Assembly (NCBI RefSeq): GCF_020880815.1
Contig: NZ_JAJITD010000005.1
Coordinates: 1 to 64,000 of the forward strand
Reading direction: 5' to 3'
Length of the DNA: 64,000 nt
From: Paraburkholderia sejongensis
Lineage (GTDB): Bacteria > Pseudomonadota > Gammaproteobacteria > Burkholderiales > Burkholderiaceae
Shown here: positions 18,987 to 29,097 of the stretch, in pieces
Layout of the letters: every line of letters begins with the position of its first letter
Numbering within the stretch: position 1 is the first letter of the stretch
The notes under the pieces: generated by a model
Told to the model about the DNA's origin: nothing
The model's input: only the letters and a program-made list of their open reading frames with translations
The model's database searches: none
Translations under genes and position numbers: made by a program

Positions 18987-20234
18987 TTATTCCAGTTCGG
19001 CGCCGCGCCGTTCAGGAATCAGAAACAGTGTCGCGACGATGTCGAGCAGATAGATCGATGCGAGCAGCGCCAACGCCGCCGAGAACGAATAGCGCGCGGC
19101 CAGCGCGCCCACCACGACCGGCCCGAAACCGCCGACCGCGCGGCCCGCGTTGAACAGCACGTTCTGCGCGGTGGCCCGCGCCTCGGTCGGATAGAGCTCG
19201 GAGATCAGCGCGCCGTAGCCGCCGATCATCCCGTTCACGAACACCCCCATCGCCGCGCCGCCGATCAGCAACGCGAGCGGCGTGCTCAACTGCGCGTAGA
19301 CGAACACCATCACGACCGCGCCCGCCTGATAGAACAGGAAGGTCGGCTTGCGGCCGAAGCGATCGGCGGCGATGCCGAACAGCCAGATGCCGGCCGCCAT
19401 GCCGAGAATCGTCGCGGCGGTCCACAGGCCCGACTTCGTCAGCGAATAGCCGAAGGTCTTCGACAGATAGCTCGGCAGCCAGATCATCAGCCCGTAATAG
19501 CCGAAGTTCTGCACCGAGCACAGGATCGTGACGCCGAGGCTCGCACGGGTGGTGCGCGCATCGGCGAACAGCAGTTTGAGCGGCAGCTTGCGTACCCCGC
19601 GCGCGGCACGCTCAGTGAACAGCGCCGGCTCCTCGACCCGCCGCCGCACGAAAAACGACACGAGCGCCGGCAGCAGCCCGATGGCGAACATCCCGCGCCA
19701 GCCGATCAGCGGCAGCAGCAGCGGCGTCAGCAACGCGGCCGCCAGCACACCGAGCTGCCAGCCGAGCCCGACATACGACGACACCCGCGCGCGCTGCGCC
19801 GCCGGCCACGCTTCGGCGACCAGCGTCATGCCGATGCCGAACTCGCCGCCCAGTCCGATCCCGGCGATGGTCCGGAAAATCAGCAGGTCGGTGTAGCCCT
19901 GCGCGAGCGCACACAGCCCGGTGAACACCGCGAAGATCAGGATCGTCCACGTCAGCATCCGCACCCGGCCGAAATAATCGCTGAGCACACCGAAGAGCAC
20001 GCCGCCGGCGACCGCGCCGATCAGCGTCCACGTGACCAGCGCGCCCGCTTGCGCCGAACTCAGATGCAGGTCGACGGCGATCACCGGCAGCATGAAGCCG
20101 AGGATCAGCAGATCGAAGCCGTCCATCGCGTAGCCGAGCACCGCGGCGAGCAGCGCGCGGCCCGCATGGCCCGGTTTGAGCGCCGAAGCGGCGGGTGCGG
20201 CGGCGGTCGCGCGAGCGGGAGGGGCGGCGTTCAT
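18987..20234 (-). CDS. MFS transporter, acid/aromatic-acid type
   Basis: A 415-residue, 12-helix major facilitator. The [19 protein letters not shown] opening and the loop 2-3 motif [13 protein letters not shown] are typical of the acid-proton symporter group (aromatic acid or carboxylate). The second repeat of that motif is [13 protein letters not shown]. Substrate is unknown; nearby maeB and aromatic catabolism genes make an organic acid reasonable. The start at 20234 ([10 protein letters not shown]) is chosen because the upstream frame is Arg-rich and unlike a membrane protein N terminus. Divergent from pyrE. Confidence 0.85.
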   Translation of the reverse strand: MNAAPPARATAAAPAASALKPGHAGRALLAAVLGYAMDGFDLLILGFMLPVIAVDLHLSSAQAGALVTWTLIGAVAGGVLFGVLSDYFGRVRMLTWTILIFAVFTGLCALAQGYTDLLIFRTIAGIGLGGEFGIGMTLVAEAWPAAQRARVSSYVGLGWQLGVLAAALLTPLLLPLIGWRGMFAIGLLPALVSFFVRRRVEEPALFTERAARGVRKLPLKLLFADARTTRASLGVTILCSVQNFGYYGLMIWLPSYLSKTFGYSLTKSGLWTAATILGMAAGIWLFGIAADRFGRKPTFLFYQAGAVVMVFVYAQLSTPLALLIGGAAMGVFVNGMIGGYGALISELYPTEARATAQNVLFNAGRAVGGFGPVVVGALAARYSFSAALALLASIYLLDIVATLFLIPERRGAELE

Positions 20235-20524
20235 CGAAAGGATTCCGTAGGTCGGGGAGCGGGCGCGGCGGGTGCCCGCCAAAGTCGCGTGAGTGTAAAG
20301 GCGGCCTTGCGCGCTCACAAGACGATGCGCGCGCCGTTGAGCCGCCGACGGCCTCCTCGGCGCCACCCATTTCGGGTAAAATAGCCGCCCACGCGCGCAG
20401 CAAACGCCGGTCTGGGTATCACCGCCGGTCGCGTATTCCGCCCGGCATGGCGCGGCATACCTCCGCTTGCTGCGCCACCGGGCCCGCGCCCGCTTCTCCC
20501 CCGCTCATTCCGAAGGATCCGCCC

Positions 20525-21211
20525 ATGACAGGCTTCGATCGCCAGACGATCTCCGACACCACCGCCAAAATGCTGCTCGAAGTGCAAGCAGTGCATTTCA
20601 ACGCGGAGAAACCGTATATTTTCACGTCCGGCTGGGCGAGCCCGGTGTATATCGACTGCCGCAAGCTGATCTCGTATCCGCGCGTGCGCCGCGGCCTGAT
20701 GGAAATGGCCGAAACGACGATCCTGCGCGACGTCGGCTATGAGCAGATCGACGCGGTCGCCGGCGGCGAGACCGCCGGTATCCCGTTCGCGGCGTGGCTG
20801 TCCGACCGCCTGATGGTGCCGATGCAATACGTGCGCAAGAAGCCGAAGGGTTTCGGCCGCAACGCGCAAATCGAGGGTCTGCTGACCGAAGGCCAGCGCG
20901 TGCTGCTGGTCGAAGACCTGACCACCGACAGCCGCAGCAAGATCAACTTCATCAACGCGCTGCGCACCGCCGGTGCGACGGTGAACCACTGCTTCGTGCT
21001 GTTCCACTACAACATCTTCAAGGAAAGCGTGTCGGTGCTGAAAGACATCGACGTCGATCTGCACGCGCTCGCCACGTGGTGGGACGTACTGCGCGTCGCG
21101 AAGGAAAACAAGTACTTCGACACCAGGACGCTCGACGAAGTGGAAAAATTCCTGCACGCGCCGGCCGAGTGGTCGGCCGCGCACGGCGGCGCCACCTCGA
21201 CGCCGCAGTAA
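20525..21211 (+). CDS. pyrE: orotate phosphoribosyltransferase
   Basis: A 228-residue enzyme joining orotate and PRPP to give OMP in pyrimidine synthesis. [19 protein letters not shown] near the N terminus binds orotate. [13 protein letters not shown] is the flexible catalytic loop. [14 protein letters not shown] is the PRPP-binding motif in the variant seen in this longer proteobacterial class. A long in-frame extension to 20195 lacks the family sequence, so ATG 20525 is used. It has its own terminator. Confidence 0.96.
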   Translation: MTGFDRQTISDTTAKMLLEVQAVHFNAEKPYIFTSGWASPVYIDCRKLISYPRVRRGLMEMAETTILRDVGYEQIDAVAGGETAGIPFAAWLSDRLMVPMQYVRKKPKGFGRNAQIEGLLTEGQRVLLVEDLTTDSRSKINFINALRTAGATVNHCFVLFHYNIFKESVSVLKDIDVDLHALATWWDVLRVAKENKYFDTRTLDEVEKFLHAPAEWSAAHGGATSTPQ

Positions 21212-21244
21212 GCTCACAGCCAGCCGCCTGATGCGGGCTGAATG

Positions 21245-21280
21245 AAAAGCCGCCGGTCTTCGCGACCGGCGGCTTTTTTT
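21245..21280 (+). terminator. intrinsic terminator of pyrE
   Basis: A perfect 14-bp stem AAAAGCCGCCGGTC/GACCGGCGGCTTTT with a 5-nt TTCGC loop, followed by a T tract. Confidence 0.93.
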
Positions 21281-21504
21281 ATGCGCGTTCAGCAAGCGGC
21301 GCGCGGTTCGGGCTTTCCGCGCGACACGCACCACCTGCGCACCACCTGCGGGACACGCCGGACACGCACGCCCCACACGACGATGCATCGCACAGCTAAC
21401 CAGCGCCGATGCAAGTGTTAGACTTGGTTTCACTTTAGGGCACGATTAAGGACAACAACCATCGCGAGGACGAGCGCCTCGCGCCCTGACAGGAGAGCCG
21501 GCAC

Positions 21505-22101
21505 ATGCGCGCGCGTTGCCTGGTTGTTTCGCTGACTTCCTCGTGGTGGCATCGATCGATTCTGGTGTGCGCAATGCTCGCGTTGACCGCGGCGCAAAGT
21601 TCGGTCGCGCGCGCCGACGGCGCCTTCACACTGACCAGCGCGAATCTGCGCGTGGGCTCGCCGGTGCCGAACGCGCAGGTGTTCGACCAGAACGACTGCA
21701 AGGGCGGCAACCGCTCGCCGCAACTCACGTGGCGCGGCGCGCCGGCCGGCACCCGCGGCTTCGCGATCACGATTTTCGACGAGGATGCGCCGGGCCGCGG
21801 CTGGTGGCATTGGGCCGTCGCGGGCATTCCGGCCAACGTCGATAGCCTGCCGGAGAACGCGAGTTCATCGGGGTTCCTGAAGAAACTCGGCGCTGTCGAA
21901 GCGCGCAACGACTTCGATACCGACGGTTACGGCGGCCCCTGCCCGCCGCCCGGCAAACCGCACCGCTATATCATCACTGTCTATGCGCTGAACTCCGCCG
22001 ATCTGCGGCTCGCGCAAGGCCGTCCCGCGCTGATGTTCGATCACGAGATCGGCACCGCTGCGATCGGCAGTGCGAAGCTGGTGGTCAGCTACGGGCGCTA
22101 A
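21505..22101 (+). CDS. exported YbhB/YbcL-family (PEBP-like) protein
   Basis: A 198-residue protein with an N-terminal signal sequence (hydrophobic RSILVCAMLALTAAQSSVARA, cut near ARADGAF). The mature part is a phosphatidylethanolamine-binding-protein-like domain: NRSPQLTWRGAPAGTRGFAI, FDEDAPGRGWWHWAV and GPCPPPGKPHRYIITVYAL are family landmarks. Biochemical role in bacteria is unclear. An AGGAGAG site precedes the ATG. It lies 27 bp before the flavodoxin-fold gene, probably in one transcript. Confidence 0.9.
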   Translation: MRARCLVVSLTSSWWHRSILVCAMLALTAAQSSVARADGAFTLTSANLRVGSPVPNAQVFDQNDCKGGNRSPQLTWRGAPAGTRGFAITIFDEDAPGRGWWHWAVAGIPANVDSLPENASSSGFLKKLGAVEARNDFDTDGYGGPCPPPGKPHRYIITVYALNSADLRLAQGRPALMFDHEIGTAAIGSAKLVVSYGR

Positions 22102-22128
22102 CGCCCGCTCACTTTGCTGGAGTACTAC

Positions 22129-22701
22129 ATGTCGAAAATCGTCATCGTTTATCACAGCGGCTACGGCCATACGAAGAAAGTCGCGGAAGCGGTACACGCG
22201 GGCGTGCTCGAAGCCGGCGCCGACGCGAAGCTGATGCCGGTCGGCGAAATCGACGACGCGGCGTGGGACGAACTCGCCGCCGCCGACGCGCTGATCTTCG
22301 GCGCGCCGACCTACATGGGCGGACCGTCGGCCGACTTCAAGAAATTCGCCGACGCGAGTTCGAAGCCGTGGTTCGGCCAGGCGTGGAAAGACAAGATCGC
22401 GGCCGGCTTCACCAACTCCGCGACGATGAACGGCGACAAGTTCTCGACGATCCAGTACTTCGTCACGCTGGCGATGCAGCACAGCATGATCTGGGCGGGC
22501 ACTGGCATGATGCCGGCCAACACGAAGGCGGCGACCCGCAACGATCTGAACTTCGTCGGCGGCTTTACCGGGCTGCTGACCCAGTCGGCGGCCGACGCAT
22601 CGCCCGACGAAGCGCCGCCGCCCGGCGACCTCGAGACCGCGCGGGCGTTCGGCGCGCGCATTGCGGCCGTGACCGCGCGCTGGATCGCCGCGCGCGGCTA
22701 G
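22129..22701 (+). CDS. flavodoxin-fold NAD(P)H:quinone oxidoreductase-like protein (WrbA-type)
   Basis: A 190-residue FMN-binding protein. The phosphate loop is YHSGYGHTKKVAEAVHAGV (residues 9-27), and the flavin-contact loop GAPTYMGGPSADFKKFAD follows at about 66-83. This places it in the WrbA/flavodoxin-like NADPH-dependent FMN reductase group, which reduces quinones. The start at 22129 has a GGAG six bases upstream, better than an in-frame TTG at 22114. It follows the PEBP-like gene. The exact substrate is not determinable. Confidence 0.87.
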   Translation: MSKIVIVYHSGYGHTKKVAEAVHAGVLEAGADAKLMPVGEIDDAAWDELAAADALIFGAPTYMGGPSADFKKFADASSKPWFGQAWKDKIAAGFTNSATMNGDKFSTIQYFVTLAMQHSMIWAGTGMMPANTKAATRNDLNFVGGFTGLLTQSAADASPDEAPPPGDLETARAFGARIAAVTARWIAARG

Positions 22702-22883
22702 CCCCGCGATCTTCCGCCAACTTCCCCGCATCCGCTCGGATCTGCCGCGCAACACTTCACGTCGCTGTCACGTTGCGCGCGCATCGTCGTTTTTTCGCGC
22801 TGCGCCGCACGAGCGGCGCACTGACGTCTTAAAATAACGTTCCGGCGCGGCGTCGCGCCCCGTTTCCAGCGAGTGAGATCGAG

Positions 22884-23831
22884 ATGAGCACGAAAGTTTT
22901 TGTCGACGGACAGGAAGGCACCACCGGCCTGAAGATTTTTGAATACCTGTCGAAGCGCGCCGACGTTGAAATCCTGCGTATCGAAGAAGCGAAGCGCAAG
23001 GACCTCGACGAGCGCCGTCGTCTCATCAACGCGTCGGACGTCACGTTCCTGTGCCTGCCCGATGTCGCGTCGCGCGAATCCGCGTCGCTCGTCGAGAACG
23101 AGCGCACCGTGCTGATCGACGCGAGCACCGCATTCCGTACCGCGGCCGACTGGGCCTACGGCCTGCCGGAACTGGCGCGCGCGCAACGCGAGCGTCTGCG
23201 CAGCGCGAAACGCATCGCGGTGCCGGGCTGCCACGCGTCGGCGTTCGTGCTGGCGATGCGCCCGCTCGTCGAAGCCGGCGTCGTCGCGCCCGAGTTCGCC
23301 GCGCACGCATACTCGATCACCGGTTACAGCGGCGGCGGCAAGAAGATGATCGCCGACTACGAAGCCGGCGGTAACGGCAAGCTGAAGAGCCCGCGTCCGT
23401 ATGCGCTCGGCCTGACCCACAAGCATCTGCCGGAAATGGCCGCGCATACGGGCTTGACGTCGGCGCCGATCTTCACGCCGATCGTCGGCGACTTCTACAA
23501 GGGTCTGGCGGTCACCACCTACTTCTCGCCGAACCAGCTGGCCAAGAAGGCGACGCCGCAAGACGTGCAGGCGCTGTTCGCCGAGTACTACGCGGGCGAA
23601 GCATTCGTGCACGTCGCGCCGTTCGATGCGGACGCCAATCTCGACAACGGCTTCTTCGACGTGCAGGCGAACAACGACACCAACCGCGTCGACCTGTTCG
23701 TATTCGGCAACGAAGAGCGCTTCGTCACCGTCGCGCGGCTGGACAACCTCGGCAAGGGCGCATCGGGCGCGGCGATCCAGTGTATGAATCTGGCGATCGG
23801 CGCGGCCGAAGAAACCGGCTTGAAACGCTAA
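22884..23831 (+). CDS. argC: N-acetyl-gamma-glutamyl-phosphate reductase, type 2
   Basis: A 315-residue enzyme of arginine synthesis that reduces N-acetyl-glutamyl phosphate to the semialdehyde using [18 protein letters not shown] is the dinucleotide-binding start. The catalytic cysteine is C116 in VPGCHASAF. The short length and sequence around [17 protein letters not shown] mark the type 2 class, distinct from the roughly 350-residue type 1. Burkholderia genomes may carry both types, so this may not be the only argC. It stands alone with a clean terminator. Confidence 0.93.
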   Translation: MSTKVFVDGQEGTTGLKIFEYLSKRADVEILRIEEAKRKDLDERRRLINASDVTFLCLPDVASRESASLVENERTVLIDASTAFRTAADWAYGLPELARAQRERLRSAKRIAVPGCHASAFVLAMRPLVEAGVVAPEFAAHAYSITGYSGGGKKMIADYEAGGNGKLKSPRPYALGLTHKHLPEMAAHTGLTSAPIFTPIVGDFYKGLAVTTYFSPNQLAKKATPQDVQALFAEYYAGEAFVHVAPFDADANLDNGFFDVQANNDTNRVDLFVFGNEERFVTVARLDNLGKGASGAAIQCMNLAIGAAEETGLKR

Positions 23832-23883
23832 GCGCGTCACATCGCGAACGGTCATCCGCACTCTCCGTTCGCCACTCCCGTCG

Positions 23884-23911
23884 AAAAGCCGGTCTGCAAA
23901 GACCGGCTTTT
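23884..23911 (+). terminator. intrinsic terminator of argC
   Basis: A perfect stem AAAAGCCGGTCT/AGACCGGCTTTT closed by a GCAA tetraloop and followed by CTGTTTT. Confidence 0.93.
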
Positions 23912-24329
23912 CTGTTTTAAAACACCCCGCATCCAATTCGCTTGACACCCCTTGTCGGTAGTAGCCCGAATTACTTTAAATATTAAAACCGGACTATTCA
24001 CCGCATTCCGGTAATTCGTGCCCGCAATTGCCGCGCAATGCATTGTTTTCCGCCTGGGGAAACACCTGATTTTTTTGCGAACGGTCGTGCCAGGATGATA
24101 GAGCCTTTTGCCGCGACGCTTGCCCAGCAAGGCGATGCGGCGAAACAACGGCACCGCCTTCAGCTCGAAAAAAGCTTTTGCGTTTAAAAGGACGGCAACT
24201 GTCCGTGCCATGCGCGCGCAATGAAAATCACGCTGTTTGAATCAGCCTTTTTAGACGGCTCATTCAATTGACAGCAAATAAACGCACAGCAAAATGACTC
24301 CGCACAATTACACGAAGGGAGACAGCAGC
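23912..24329 (+). promoter_or_regulatory. A/T-rich intergenic region upstream of the DUF2957 lipoprotein genes
   Basis: A 418-bp stretch with no supported gene and visibly lower G+C than its flanks. A perfect -35-like TTGACA lies at 23942-23947, but no good -10 follows at 17 bp; AATTAC and TAAATA come later. Several poly-A/T patches occur (AAATATTAAAA near 23978, GAAAAAAGC near 24168). It likely holds the promoter for the genes at 24330 and 25853. Confidence 0.4.
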
Positions 24330-25700
24330 ATGTCGCACGCGATGACACGCGGCCTGGCAATGGCGATTGCCGCAGCGCCGATCCTGATTGCTTGCGGAGG
24401 CGGCAAAGCTGGCGATCCGAGCCCGGTCACGCCGACGCAATGTTCGGGCGTGAGTTGCGGCCCGCAAGGCGCGCCGGCCTCGAGCGCGACGACGGCCACG
24501 CTGTGTCCCGCTACCGCCGATATCGTCAAAAGCAAGTACCTCGGCGGCGCCGGCAGCGGCGAAGTCGTGCAGCTGAACATCGACGCCACCGCGATGACCT
24601 ACACGCTGAAGTGGCTCGAGTCGCCGATTCCGCTGACCAGCGCCAGCGTGTCCGTCACCCGCAAGGGCACGCAGATCGCCGGCCCGGTGATCCACCCGCC
24701 GGCCGGGATGCTGCCGACCGACGAACAGACGCGCTGCGCGTTCATCCTCGGCGCGGGCAGCGGCACCGCGTCGAACGGCACGACCTATACGACGCCCAGC
24801 TTCGTGAACAACCCGAATCCACCGATGGTGCTGGTCGGCAAGGGCGTGGCGGGCGGCGGCATACCCGGCGCGACGGTCGAATACGCGGGCATCAACCTCG
24901 TCGTGACGACGCTCGGCGCGGTCACCAAACGGCACTTCGACTTCTATCCGTTCCTCGGCTTCGCGAGCACGACCACCGACCTGTCGCGGCTGCCCGGCAC
25001 CTACAACGCGCTGCTGTACCACCTGTCGCCGACCGCGAACTACGAAACGATCGCGACCAACGCGGTCGAGACCTTCGACGCGAGCGGCAACTGCACGTCG
25101 TCGAGCTCGACCGGCTGCCTGTCGACCGGCAAACCGCTGACGCTCAACAGCAACGGCTACTTCGACAGCAGCACACCGCCGCAGATCGTGCCCGGCACCG
25201 GCGCCGCCGCCAACCCGCTGCGCACCGGCAATTTCGGCACCGCGCACATGATCCTCGGCCAGCTGAACGGCGCGACGGTCCCGCTGGTGGTGCGCACCGG
25301 CCTCGCCAATCCGGACACGCTGCAGGTCGACGACGAATCCGGCATCGCGATGCTCGCCGCGGCGACGCCGCTCGCATCGGGCGGCTTCGACGGCGGCTAC
25401 GTCGGCGCGGATTCGAACTTCAAGTACACGGCGACGCTGGTGCAGGGCGCGGCCGCGACCTTCATCAATCCCTCGACGTCGGCCCCGGAAAGCACGGTCG
25501 GCCTCGGCTACGGCGCGTCGACCCCGGGACTCGTCAACGTGCTCGACGGCAACGGCCACACCGGTCTCGCGATCGCATCGGGCGGCCTGTACGCGACCGT
25601 GATCCAGGGCAGCGAAAACGGCGGCATCGCGTCGACCTCGGCCAACCCGGATACGCCGAGCGCGCCGTACTTCGGGATCGGCGCGCAGATCAGCAAGTAA
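24330..25700 (+). CDS. DUF2957-family lipoprotein (first of a tandem pair)
   Basis: A 456-residue predicted lipoprotein: n-region MSHAMTRG, hydrophobic core, lipobox LIAC with C22, then a Gly/Pro-rich linker. The body resembles the DUF2957 family common in Burkholderia (KWLESPIPLTSASVSVTRKG; HFDFYPFLGFASTTTDL; DDESGIAMLA). Probably anchored in the outer membrane facing the periplasm. Function unknown. It is paralogous to the next gene, with the same block order. The start at 24330 follows GAAGGGAG; an upstream in-frame start at 24294 is less likely. Confidence 0.85.
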   Translation: MSHAMTRGLAMAIAAAPILIACGGGKAGDPSPVTPTQCSGVSCGPQGAPASSATTATLCPATADIVKSKYLGGAGSGEVVQLNIDATAMTYTLKWLESPIPLTSASVSVTRKGTQIAGPVIHPPAGMLPTDEQTRCAFILGAGSGTASNGTTYTTPSFVNNPNPPMVLVGKGVAGGGIPGATVEYAGINLVVTTLGAVTKRHFDFYPFLGFASTTTDLSRLPGTYNALLYHLSPTANYETIATNAVETFDASGNCTSSSSTGCLSTGKPLTLNSNGYFDSSTPPQIVPGTGAAANPLRTGNFGTAHMILGQLNGATVPLVVRTGLANPDTLQVDDESGIAMLAAATPLASGGFDGGYVGADSNFKYTATLVQGAAATFINPSTSAPESTVGLGYGASTPGLVNVLDGNGHTGLAIASGGLYATVIQGSENGGIASTSANPDTPSAPYFGIGAQISK

Positions 25701-25852
25701 GCCGCAAACAGGCGGCACATCAAGGGCAAAGGACCGGCCGCGCGCAACGCACGGCCGCCCCGCTCGCGGCGGGACTCCGCGGTGGGACAGATCAGGCAGA
25801 AGGCGGCCGGACGCGGAGCCGGCCCCATACAACGACAACATTGGGAGGCGGT

Positions 25853-27103
25853 ATGAATTGGAGAATCGTTTCGGTGCTGGCGCTGTCCGCACCGTTGGGG
25901 GCGTGCGGCGGTGGCGGCGGCAGTGACAACGGCGCCGGACCGATGACCGAGACGCGGCTGTGCCCTTCGGCGCTCGACTACAACACGGTCTTCACCGGCG
26001 GCGGCGGCGACGGTGAGCTCGTCAAGCTGCGGCTCGATACGAGCAAGATGACCTGGCAGATCAGCTACATCGAGTCGCCGATTCCGGCGACCGCCGGCAC
26101 CGTGATGCCGACCCGCGCGGGGCAGACCGCGAGCGGCACGCTGAGCCAGGAAACGCTGCTGCCGACCAACAAGCTCAATCAATGCGCGTTCCGCCTGAAC
26201 GGCGCAAGCCTCGATTCGAGCCGGCCGGCGCGAATTTTCGTCGGCGAAGGGGTTGCAGGCGGCACGATCCCGGGCGCCGAAATCTCGTTCGGCGGGGTGC
26301 TCGGCGTCGGCGCGGTGCCCGACACTACGTTCCCGTACTACCCGTTCATCGGTTTCTCGTCGATTGAAACGAATCTCGCCAATGTCGCCGGCACCTACAA
26401 CCAGGTCGGCTATCACCAGGTGCCGTCGCAGAAATTCGCGCCGGTCGCGGTCGATTCGAAGATCACGATCAACGCCGACGGCACGTGGAGCGAGTGCGAC
26501 AACACCGGCGTCCATGCGGGCACCTGCCAGCAGCCGGGCGGCAACTTCAGCGCCGCCACCGACGGCAGCGGCGCATTCCAGACCAATAACTTCCTCGGCC
26601 AGGCCAAGCCGACGCTCGCGGCTACACCGAAAGCACGCGGCTACATGATCGTCGGCAAGCTGAAGAACCAGCTGGTGCCGATCCTCGTGCGCACCGGCGC
26701 GGCCAACTCTTCGGCGACCACCGCGGTCAACGGCGAAACGGGCCCGTACGCCGACGACGAATCGGGCATCTCGATCCTCGCGCCGCAGATCGCGACCACG
26801 GTGAACGCGCAGAACGGCGAGTACATCGGCGTCGACAGCCAGTTCGACTACCGGACCACCGCGCTCGAGGGCACCGAGGCGACGCTGCTCGATCCGTTCA
26901 ACGCGTCGCAGGCATCGCTCGCGACCGCGCTGAACTTCGACTTCTCGCAGACCGTGCCGGGCGTCGTGACGACTTACAAGGTCGGCGCGTCCACCGGCAC
27001 CAAGGCGACCGGCAAGATGATCTTCACCGGCGGCGTGTTCGGCTACCTCGACATGACCGACGCGTCATCGCCGTATTTCACGATCGGCGCCTTCGTCCAG
27101 TAA
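25853..27103 (+). CDS. DUF2957-family lipoprotein (second of a tandem pair)
   Basis: A 416-residue predicted lipoprotein with lipobox LGAC (C18) followed by a Gly run. It shares blocks with the upstream gene: SYIESPIPATAGTVMPTRAG, FPYYPFIGFSSIETNLANVAGTYN and DDESGISILAPQ. The pair therefore arose by duplication, but has diverged well beyond recent copies. A GGGAGG site sits just before ATG 25853. The reading frame stays open far upstream inside the first gene, which is coincidental. Followed after about 200 bp by an OmpW-like gene. Confidence 0.85.
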   Translation: MNWRIVSVLALSAPLGACGGGGGSDNGAGPMTETRLCPSALDYNTVFTGGGGDGELVKLRLDTSKMTWQISYIESPIPATAGTVMPTRAGQTASGTLSQETLLPTNKLNQCAFRLNGASLDSSRPARIFVGEGVAGGTIPGAEISFGGVLGVGAVPDTTFPYYPFIGFSSIETNLANVAGTYNQVGYHQVPSQKFAPVAVDSKITINADGTWSECDNTGVHAGTCQQPGGNFSAATDGSGAFQTNNFLGQAKPTLAATPKARGYMIVGKLKNQLVPILVRTGAANSSATTAVNGETGPYADDESGISILAPQIATTVNAQNGEYIGVDSQFDYRTTALEGTEATLLDPFNASQASLATALNFDFSQTVPGVVTTYKVGASTGTKATGKMIFTGGVFGYLDMTDASSPYFTIGAFVQ

Positions 27104-27300
27104 TGGCCAACCGCGGCGGCGCCGGCCTGCCGGCCGCCGTCCGCACAGCGGTTGCCGCGTTGCGCTGCGCTGCCCTCGCTGGGCGCTCAGCCGGCGACGC
27201 GGCGACCGCCGCCCCCCGAATATCCAGCGCGGCGGCCCGCCCGACGCGCGCCGCCGCCCGTCGCGCGACATGCCGGCCGGGCGTCTGAGGAGAAAACACG

Positions 27301-28125
27301 ATGAAAAAACTCTGTCTCGCGATACTGGCGACGCTGTTGTCGGTCAGTGCGTACGCCCAGCGTGCGGGCGACAACGTCGCCGTGCTCGGCTGGTTCCACG
27401 TGATGCCGCAGGATTCGAGCACGCCGCTCACCACCCACGTCGCGCCGACGCCGATCAACACGCCGCTGCGGCTGCCGGATCAGTTCACGTCGGCGGGCAC
27501 GGGTCTGTCGACCAATTCCGCGAACACGGTGGGCTTGGTATTCAGCCACTACCTGACCGACCATATCGCGGTCACCACCGTCGCCGGCATCCCGCCGACC
27601 TTCAAGATCTACGGTCACGGCACGATCAAGCCGCCGGGACCGGCCGGCGCGCTCGGCCAGCAGAACCTGGGCGACCCGCAGGCCAATCCGATCGTCAAGA
27701 GCGTGCGGCAGTGGAGCCCGGCGCTGATGTTCCAGTACTACTTCAACGAGCCGACCGCGAAGCTGCGGCCGTTTCTCGGCATCGGCGTGTCATATAACTG
27801 GTTCTCCGACATCCAGTTGAGCCCGAATTTCGTCAAAGCGACTCAGGAAAATCTCGGCGCGGTGCTCGCCGCGGGCGCGGGCAAGAGCGGAACGACGCAG
27901 GTGTCGGGGAAAGCGTCGTCATCGTGGGCACCGGTGTTCAACGCGGGGCTCGCGTACAACATCACCGATCACTGGGGGCTGGTGGCGTCGGTCACCTATA
28001 TCCCGCTGAAGACGACCTCGTCGGTGATCATCAAGGCGGCGGACGGGACGGAGCTGGGTGTGTCGAAGGCGGATCTGAGCGCGAATCCGATCATTTCCTT
28101 CCTGGCGGTGTCGTACAAGTTCTGA
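27301..28125 (+). CDS. OmpW-family outer membrane protein
   Basis: A 274-residue beta-barrel protein with a signal peptide (KKLCLAILATLLSVSAYAQ). It has alternating strands such as KLRPFLGIGVSYNWFSDI, a family hallmark, and NITDHWGLVASVTYIPLKT. The C terminus ends in Phe (SFLAVSYKF), the barrel-assembly signal. OmpW proteins form small 8-strand barrels for hydrophobic or small solutes. AGGAGAAAACACG precedes the ATG. It may be co-expressed with the two DUF2957 lipoproteins upstream. Confidence 0.9.
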   Translation: MKKLCLAILATLLSVSAYAQRAGDNVAVLGWFHVMPQDSSTPLTTHVAPTPINTPLRLPDQFTSAGTGLSTNSANTVGLVFSHYLTDHIAVTTVAGIPPTFKIYGHGTIKPPGPAGALGQQNLGDPQANPIVKSVRQWSPALMFQYYFNEPTAKLRPFLGIGVSYNWFSDIQLSPNFVKATQENLGAVLAAGAGKSGTTQVSGKASSSWAPVFNAGLAYNITDHWGLVASVTYIPLKTTSSVIIKAADGTELGVSKADLSANPIISFLAVSYKF

Positions 28126-28162
28126 CGGCGCTGCCGCGCAACCCAGTGGCCCGGAATAGGGC

Positions 28163-28192
28163 AAAAAAAAAGCCCGCCTAGGTTGGCGGGCT
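28163..28192 (-). terminator. intrinsic terminator, minus-strand orientation
   Basis: AGCCCGCC (28171-28178) pairs with GGCGGGCT (28185-28192). The nine A before it become a T tract only on the minus strand, so it should end leftward transcription from the LysE gene, about 165 bp past its stop. It has no T run for the plus-strand OmpW gene. Confidence 0.7.
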
Positions 28193-28355
28193 GAATCCAT
28201 ATCAGAGGAGACATGGAGGAGACAAGAAGAACTATAGCAAACCGCTTGGTGCGACGCAACATGCAAATTAGGGTTGACCCTCAATGTTGCTTACATACAA
28301 CGGTCATATTTCGTAGTGTCCGCCTGCTCCCCACCTCCCGCTGCCGGCGTGGTGC

Positions 28356-28991
28356 CTAGTGGCGCACCAGCGCCATCATTGCGCCGAAACCGACGAATAC
28401 GCCGCCGGTCAGCCGGTTGAAAGCGCGCGCGACGCTGCGGCTCTTCAGCTTCGAGCCGATACGCGTGCCGAAGCCCCCGTAGACCAGATACCAGCTGACT
28501 TCGATCGCCGCAAAGGTCGCGACCAGCACGCCGAACTGCGGCAGCTTCGGCTCGCTCGCGTCGATGAACTGCGGCAGCAGCGCGGCCGCGAACAGAATCG
28601 CCTTCGGGTTGCTGCCGGCGACCAGAAAACCGTTGCGAAACAGCGCGAAGCGCGAGCGCGCGGGTTTCGCCGACTGTTCGTCGAGATTGTGCGCGGCGGC
28701 TTCATCGACCGGCGCGCGCCAGGCCTTGATACCGAGATAGACCAGATAAGCCGCGCCGATCAGGCGCAGCGCGTTGAACATCGTCGGCCACGCGGCCAGC
28801 AGCACGCCGAGCCCCGCCGCCGAGACCGCCAGCATCAGCACCAGCGCCGACAGGCAGCCCGCCATCGTCGCGCTGGCGCGGCGCAGGCCGTGCTGCGCGC
28901 CGTGCGTCATCACCAGCAGCATGTTGGGACCGGGAATCGCGGACACGACGAAGACGGTGGCGACGAACAGCCACCAGGTATGCAGAGTCAT
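28356..28991 (-). CDS. LysE/RhtB-family amino acid exporter
   Basis: A 211-residue membrane protein with about six hydrophobic helices. WLFVATVFVVSAIPGPNMLLV is the family N-terminal signature. GAAYLVYLGIKAWRAP and the positive loop SRFALFRNGFLVAGSNPKAILF follow the LysE/RhtB pattern. These proteins export amino acids such as lysine, arginine or homoserine; the substrate here is unknown. It stands alone on the minus strand, with the hairpin at 28163 as its probable terminator. Confidence 0.92.
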   Translation of the reverse strand: MTLHTWWLFVATVFVVSAIPGPNMLLVMTHGAQHGLRRASATMAGCLSALVLMLAVSAAGLGVLLAAWPTMFNALRLIGAAYLVYLGIKAWRAPVDEAAAHNLDEQSAKPARSRFALFRNGFLVAGSNPKAILFAAALLPQFIDASEPKLPQFGVLVATFAAIEVSWYLVYGGFGTRIGSKLKSRSVARAFNRLTGGVFVGFGAMMALVRH

Positions 28992-29072
28992 CGGAACTGG
29001 GGGAATGTAGAGAAATCGGGCGGCTATTATGCCTTGCCGCCCGACCCGGCCGGATACGCTCGCCCGCGCTCA

Positions 29073-29097
29073 GCGCTAAGCGGTTAGTGCTTAGCGC
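29073..29097. repeat. perfect 9-bp inverted repeat just past the dehydrogenase stop
   Basis: GCGCTAAGC (29073-29081) and GCTTAGCGC (29089-29097) with a 7-nt spacer, directly abutting the stop codon of the next gene. It lacks a T tract, so it may be a weak terminator or an mRNA-end stabiliser. Confidence 0.5.

Noticed and set aside
23852..24211. 119-codon minus-strand frame downstream of argC
   Set aside because: Runs through the argC terminator and an A/T-rich promoter-like region; composition not protein-like.
27103..27288. 61-codon plus-strand frame after the second DUF2957 gene
   Set aside because: Low-complexity Ala/Arg sequence, no ribosome site, no family; likely spacer before the OmpW gene.
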